A stretch of DNA of 64,000 nucleotides from Acidobacteriota bacterium. Its GTDB lineage: Bacteria > Acidobacteriota > Aminicenantia > Aminicenantales > Saccharicenantaceae. Under the pieces are notes generated by a model. The model was not told where the DNA came from. It saw only the letters and a program-made list of their open reading frames with translations, and did not search any database. Shown here one piece after another: positions 61,066-64,000 of this stretch (positions within the stretch are counted from its first letter, which is position 1; each line of letters opens with the position of its first letter). The DNA lies in contig JBDKSB010000008.1 in NCBI GenBank assembly GCA_039683095.1, positions 1 to 64,000 on the forward strand. The letters run 5' to 3'. The position numbers and the translations under genes are program-made.

Positions 61066-61167
61066 ATGAGCAAGAACGGGCTTCGCTGGCTCATGATCGT
61101 GTCGCTCGCCCTCGGCTATTTTTTGGGCCGGAGGGCATCCGCGCCAAAGACCGGCCCGGCCCGGTGA
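61066..61167 (+). CDS. 33-residue single-span membrane microprotein
   Basis: Encodes MSKNGLRWLMIVSLALGYFL followed by GRRASAPKTGPAR: a short N-terminus, one hydrophobic helix (about residues 6-20) and a basic tail. The pattern suggests a membrane helix with the basic tail in the cytoplasm. GGAG and GAAGG lie 7-11 bases before the ATG. First gene behind sigma-54-type promoter 2, 13 bp before the Cys-rich gene. Too short for most gene callers; translation is supported by ribosome site, promoter and operon position, but function is unknown. Confidence 0.6.
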   Translation: MSKNGLRWLMIVSLALGYFLGRRASAPKTGPAR

Positions 61168-61180
61168 ACGGGAGGAACCT

Positions 61181-61516
61181 GTGAAGGGAAGATGCCCCTT
61201 CTGCCTTGACCGCAGCGCCAGCCGGGTCGGCTCCGGGCCGCGCCCCTCGAAAAGGGTCGACGCCGAGAGCCGGCTCATGACCTGCGAAGACTGCGAGCGG
61301 TGGTACTGGGCCGATTCCGGCCAGGAGGTCGTCCGGCTGTGCGAGATCTGCACGACGCCGCTGACCGAGCCGCGGAAGTGCTTCGAGGATGTCCGAGAGC
61401 TCCTGGGCTCCGGGGGCTCCGCGTTCCCGCGGCAGCGCACCGCCGAGTTCAACCGGATCTGCAGCCTCTGCCCCAACGCGAGCTTCGCGCCGGGCCCTCT
61501 GGGCGCGCAGGCGTGA
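61181..61516 (+). CDS. small protein with four CxxC motifs (double zinc ribbon)
   Basis: A 111-residue soluble protein with CPFC, CEDC, CEIC and CSLC, enough for two zinc ribbons; a Trp-Tyr-Trp patch (RWYWADSG) lies next to the second. Zinc ribbons of this spacing mediate protein or nucleic-acid contacts; a redox role is an alternative. GTG start with GGGAGG five bases upstream. Co-transcribed with the microprotein behind the second sigma-54-type promoter. I recognise no family. Confidence 0.72.
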   Translation: MKGRCPFCLDRSASRVGSGPRPSKRVDAESRLMTCEDCERWYWADSGQEVVRLCEICTTPLTEPRKCFEDVRELLGSGGSAFPRQRTAEFNRICSLCPNASFAPGPLGAQA

Positions 61517-61537
61517 AGGCCGGCCCGGCGGGCGGGC

Positions 61538-62317
61538 TCACCCCGCCTTGGACAGGAGGTAGAGCACGCCCATGATCACCGGCTGGTGGACCAGGTAGAT
61601 CAGGAGGGAGTGGCGGCCGGCGACGTTGACGAAGGTCACGGGCAGGCGCCAGGGCAGCAGGCTCCGCCTCGAGGCATAGGCCCACTTGCCCAGGGCCGCC
61701 CCGATCAGGAAGATGCCGAGCCAGGGGATCAGGGGGAAGTAGTCGAACGACGAGAACGACGGGCTGGTGAGGCCGAGCGGCATCAGCCAATCGGTCCGGA
61801 CGGCCAGAGTCCTTTTCACGGCCGGCAGGGCCGCGGCCAGGGCGATGACCGGCGCGCCCCAGGCCGCGCAGACGGCCGCGCGCGCCTTCGCGAACGCCGC
61901 GCCGTAGAGGAGCATGGAAACGGCCAGGCACTGGAGGATGCCGAACCAGACGGCCGACTCCCGGTCGAACACGTAGGTGGCCGCTGTCACAAGGAACGAG
62001 ACCGCGAGGAGACGGAGACCCCGGCGGAGGTTGTTCCGGCTCAGGGTGCTGCTTGTCCCCGAAAGGACGACGAAAAGGCCGGCGAAGAACAGCTGCGCGG
62101 CCGTCCAGGCGGCCGTCGACAGGTCGGTCGAGAAGCCGAGGAACCTCCGGACGCCGCGGAACTCGGCCAGATCGAAGAGCAGATGATAGCCGACCATCAG
62201 GATGATCGCCAGCCCGCGCAGGAAGTCGATCTCCCAGATGCGCGGCGGACGCCCGCCCGGCGCGTTCGCGGCCCCGGTCACGGGGGCGGTCCTGGTCACC
62301 GGCCCGTCGCTGTTCAT
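61538..62317 (-). CDS. heparan-alpha-glucosaminide acetyltransferase-like membrane protein
   Basis: A 259-residue integral membrane protein with about seven helices. The N-terminal signature RIWEIDFLRGLAIILMVGYHLLFD and later RHSLLIYLVHQP identify the HGSNAT/DUF1624 acyltransferase family, which moves an acetyl group across the membrane to a sugar amine in characterised eukaryotic members. The bacterial substrate is unknown. There is no ribosome site and a short leader. It converges on the Cys-rich gene. Confidence 0.88.
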   Translation of the reverse strand: MNSDGPVTRTAPVTGAANAPGGRPPRIWEIDFLRGLAIILMVGYHLLFDLAEFRGVRRFLGFSTDLSTAAWTAAQLFFAGLFVVLSGTSSTLSRNNLRRGLRLLAVSFLVTAATYVFDRESAVWFGILQCLAVSMLLYGAAFAKARAAVCAAWGAPVIALAAALPAVKRTLAVRTDWLMPLGLTSPSFSSFDYFPLIPWLGIFLIGAALGKWAYASRRSLLPWRLPVTFVNVAGRHSLLIYLVHQPVIMGVLYLLSKAG

Positions 62318-62330
62318 GGTCGTGGGACAG

Positions 62331-62360
62331 AGGATAGTCCGGGTCCCGAAACTCTGTCAA
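62331..62360 (-). promoter_or_regulatory. promoter of the acetyltransferase-like gene
   Basis: Minus strand TTGACA (62360-62355), 18 bp, TATCCT (62336-62331), 13 bases from the ATG. Confidence 0.6.
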
Positions 62361-62381
62361 GCGGAACGGCCGTCCGGGGGA

Positions 62382-63146
62382 TCAGACGGGCGGCGCCCCG
62401 GGCCGGCGGAGGCCGAGCATCCCGCCGAGCCGGAGCCCGTTCTCGACGGCGAAGCCCCTATAGTCGTTGTTGAAGTAGACGAAGCACTCGGCCGCCCGGA
62501 CCCGGCCGATGACGGCCGCCCAGGCGGCCAGGTCCTCGTCCGGGTAGCTTGAATCGTACCGGCCCGTCGGCCCGTGGAAGCGGAAATAGGCGAGGTCCGT
62601 CGTTTCGACGGTAGTGTCGGGGACCCGGCCCGAGGGCACCGTGCAGAACGCCGCCCGGTGCTTCCTCATCAGATCGTACGTCGCTTCGTCGTACCAGCTC
62701 GCGTCGCGGAACTCGATCACGTTCCGGCGCCCGGACGGGAGAGCCTCCAGGAACCGGGCCAGGAGGCCGAGGTCCCGCGCGAGCGACGGCGGCAGCTGGA
62801 AGAGCACGGCGCCGAGCTTCTCGCCGAGGGAATCGCCCAGGGCGTAGAAATCGCGGACGTCTCCCTGGACGTCGCGGAGCCGCTTGAGATGGGTGATCCG
62901 GCGGTTGGCCTTGAGGGTGAAGAGGAACCCGGGCGGGGTCCGGTCGCGCCAGCCGGCCAGAATCCCCGTCTTGGGGAGGCGATAGAACGTCATGTTGATC
63001 TCGACCGTGGCGAAGCGCGAGGCGTAGAACTCGAGCCATTGCCGGGACGGCAGGTCGGGCGGGTAGAACGGCCCTTTCCAGCCCGGATAGCTCCAGCCGG
63101 ACGTGCCCAGATGGATGACCGGGCCCCGTTCTCGCGGACCTGACAC
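62382..63146 (-). CDS. DUF72 (YecE-like) protein
   Basis: A 254-residue TIM-barrel protein of the DUF72 family: HLGTSGWSYPGWKGPFYP at the N-terminus, ATVEINMTFYRLP, FLFTLKANRRITH, GAVLFQLPPS, IEFRDASWY, YFRFHGPTGRYD and FVYFNNDYRG. No enzymatic activity is established; metal-dependent hydrolase/isomerase roles have been suggested for the fold. GTG start with GGAGG five bases upstream. Confidence 0.93.
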   Translation of the reverse strand: MSGPRERGPVIHLGTSGWSYPGWKGPFYPPDLPSRQWLEFYASRFATVEINMTFYRLPKTGILAGWRDRTPPGFLFTLKANRRITHLKRLRDVQGDVRDFYALGDSLGEKLGAVLFQLPPSLARDLGLLARFLEALPSGRRNVIEFRDASWYDEATYDLMRKHRAAFCTVPSGRVPDTTVETTDLAYFRFHGPTGRYDSSYPDEDLAAWAAVIGRVRAAECFVYFNNDYRGFAVENGLRLGGMLGLRRPGAPPV

Positions 63147-63230
63147 GGGCGCCTCCTAGGAGCGGCCGATCTTCCCCCCCCGCCCGAACGATCGTTCCCT
63201 TCCATTCCGGCAGACAAGCGGGCCCGGCGC

Positions 63231-63250
63231 AAGCCGCGCGGACGCGGCTT
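63231..63250 (-). terminator. terminator-like hairpin after the VKOR/DsbA-like gene
   Basis: Perfect 8-bp stem AAGCCGCG/CGCGGCTT with a 4-base loop, 45 bp after the stop codon, without a long T-tract. Nearby is GAACGATCGTTC (63186-63197), a perfect 12-bp palindrome ahead of the DUF72 gene. Confidence 0.4.
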
Positions 63251-63294
63251 AACGCCGTCCGGCAAAGCTCCGGTCCCCGCCGTGCCGGCGGAGC

Positions 63295-64000
63295 TCAGGA
63301 AGCCGGCCTGTCTTTCAAGGCCTGCTCGACGGCCCTCTTGAGCTGGATGTAGCTCGGGGCGACGAAATCCTGTCCGTTGACCAGGAAGGTCGGGGTCCCG
63401 GAAATGCCCGCGGCTACTCCCTCGGCGATGTCCCGTTCGATCTCCCGGGCATGGCCTTTAGCGGCCTGGCACGCCCGGAAGCGATCGACGTCGAGTCCGA
63501 TGCTCCGGGCCAGGGCCTCGAGCTCCGCCGGGCCGAGCCGCCCGTCGGCCGCGAAGACGCGCTCATGGAACTCCCAGAACCTGCCCTGGTCCCGGGCGCA
63601 GCGCGGGGCCCGGGCCAGCTCCCGGGCGCCCGGGTGGATATCCAGCGGAAAATCCATGTAGACCCACCGAACGAGCCCCCGGAACTCCCGCCTGATCCTC
63701 CTGGCCGCCGGCTGGACCCGCCGGCAATGCGGGCAGAGGTAATCCGAGAATTCGATCACCCGGACGGGGGCGTCGACCGGTCCGAGGACCGGGTTGAGCC
63801 CCTGCTCGGTCTCCACCTCGATCCCGTCCAGCACCTCGTCCTCCGGCGGCTTCCTGAAATGGACCCGGTTCTCGCGGGACAGGGCCGCGAAGGACCCGGC
63901 GAAGGCCGCGGCGGCCAGGGCCAGCCCCGGCCAGGCCCGGGGCGGGTCGAACGCGACGATCGCGAGCAGGGCGACGATGGCCGCGTCCAGCAGGCAAAGG
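63295..64000 (-). CDS. VKOR-DsbA-like fusion, C-terminal part (runs off the window)
   Basis: The frame is open to base 64000; 235 codons are visible. The first ~45 residues are hydrophobic (CLLDAAIVALLAIVAF, then a second helix rich in Ala), matching the last helices of a vitamin-K-epoxide-reductase-type membrane domain just after its CxxC. After a linker (ENRVHFRKPPEDEV) comes a DsbA-like thioredoxin domain with active-site CPHC, and GISGTPTFLVNG supplies the cis-Pro loop. Such fusions make disulfides using quinone as acceptor. A fragment starting at GTG 63834 would be just the thioredoxin domain. Confidence 0.85.
   Translation of the reverse strand, partial: LCLLDAAIVALLAIVAFDPPRAWPGLALAAAAFAGSFAALSRENRVHFRKPPEDEVLDGIEVETEQGLNPVLGPVDAPVRVIEFSDYLCPHCRRVQPAARRIRREFRGLVRWVYMDFPLDIHPGARELARAPRCARDQGRFWEFHERVFAADGRLGPAELEALARSIGLDVDRFRACQAAKGHAREIERDIAEGVAAGISGTPTFLVNGQDFVAPSYIQLKRAVEQALKDRPAS

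Noticed and set aside
63186-63197. Perfect 12-bp palindrome GAACGATCGTTC ahead of the DUF72 gene as an operator
   Set aside because: No promoter elements could be aligned with it and it is not repeated nearby; a chance palindrome cannot be excluded.

Overview
The window is a 64 kb stretch of a GC-rich (roughly two-thirds G+C by eye) bacterial chromosome. Signal peptides, lipoproteins, two short beta-barrel candidates, a DMSO-reductase-type complex and a housekeeping sigma-70/primase pair indicate a diderm, heterotrophic, probably anaerobic or facultative bacterium. The mix of secreted peptidases (M14, M28, M49, S9, S41) with glycoside hydrolases resembles Candidatus Aminicenantota and related Acidobacteriota-like lineages; that placement is inference from gene content. 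Both tRNAs lack an encoded CCA. Many genes are preceded by readable -35/-10 boxes, often with TAGAAT or TATCAT as the -10. No rRNA, CRISPR array, insertion sequence or prophage was recognised.

Layout. 1-5.8 kb: a minus-strand sugar operon (GH18, GH42-like, ROK kinase, SIS protein, MFS transporter), interrupted between ROK and SIS by a 150-bp inverted-repeat element that the ROK reading frame runs through. 5.8-13.6 kb: HD-domain protein and a lipoprotein, then mobA convergent with dmsABC, bacterioferritin and a small lipoprotein. 13.6-31.5 kb: a protein-degradation zone with an M14 carboxypeptidase, an S9 peptidase fused to an FGE-like domain, S41, an esterase/peptidase-like alpha/beta hydrolase, M49 and M28, mixed with ICMT, an outer-membrane protein, UPF0145, tRNA-Leu, RsgA and an EF-Tu-domain-2-like protein. 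31.7-41.3 kb: ATP-grasp/metallopeptidase pair, DEAD-box helicase, NahK-like sugar kinase, the TPR-GlmU-ACT operon, GH43 and an orphan LarB. 41.4-45.8 kb: dnaG-rpoD, tRNA(CAT) and a CdsZ-like zinc-ribbon protein. 45.8-52.3 kb: acyl-CoA synthetase, then a five-gene operon (FixH/YtkA-like, porin-like, FMN-binding, ABC permease, ABC ATPase) headed by a palindrome over its -10 box. 52.7-61.5 kb: MgtA-type ATPase divergent from a sigma-54 signalling module. 61.5-64 kb: heparan-glucosaminide-acetyltransferase-like membrane protein, DUF72, and an edge-truncated VKOR/DsbA-like protein.

The most promising undescribed system is at 55.3-61.5 kb. An NtrC-type regulator is followed by a small receiver-like protein and a MEDS/PAS hybrid histidine kinase, then by a 33-residue membrane microprotein and a four-CxxC protein. 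Both downstream blocks have a near-consensus -24/-12 promoter, and upstream of each lies a palindrome with the same TCCCGCGGGA core. This suggests a self-contained regulator, enhancer and target circuit. Other notable points are several transcripts that may be leaderless (-10 box 6-8 nt before the start codon), a GlmU with a decayed uridylyltransferase half, and the S9-FGE fusion.
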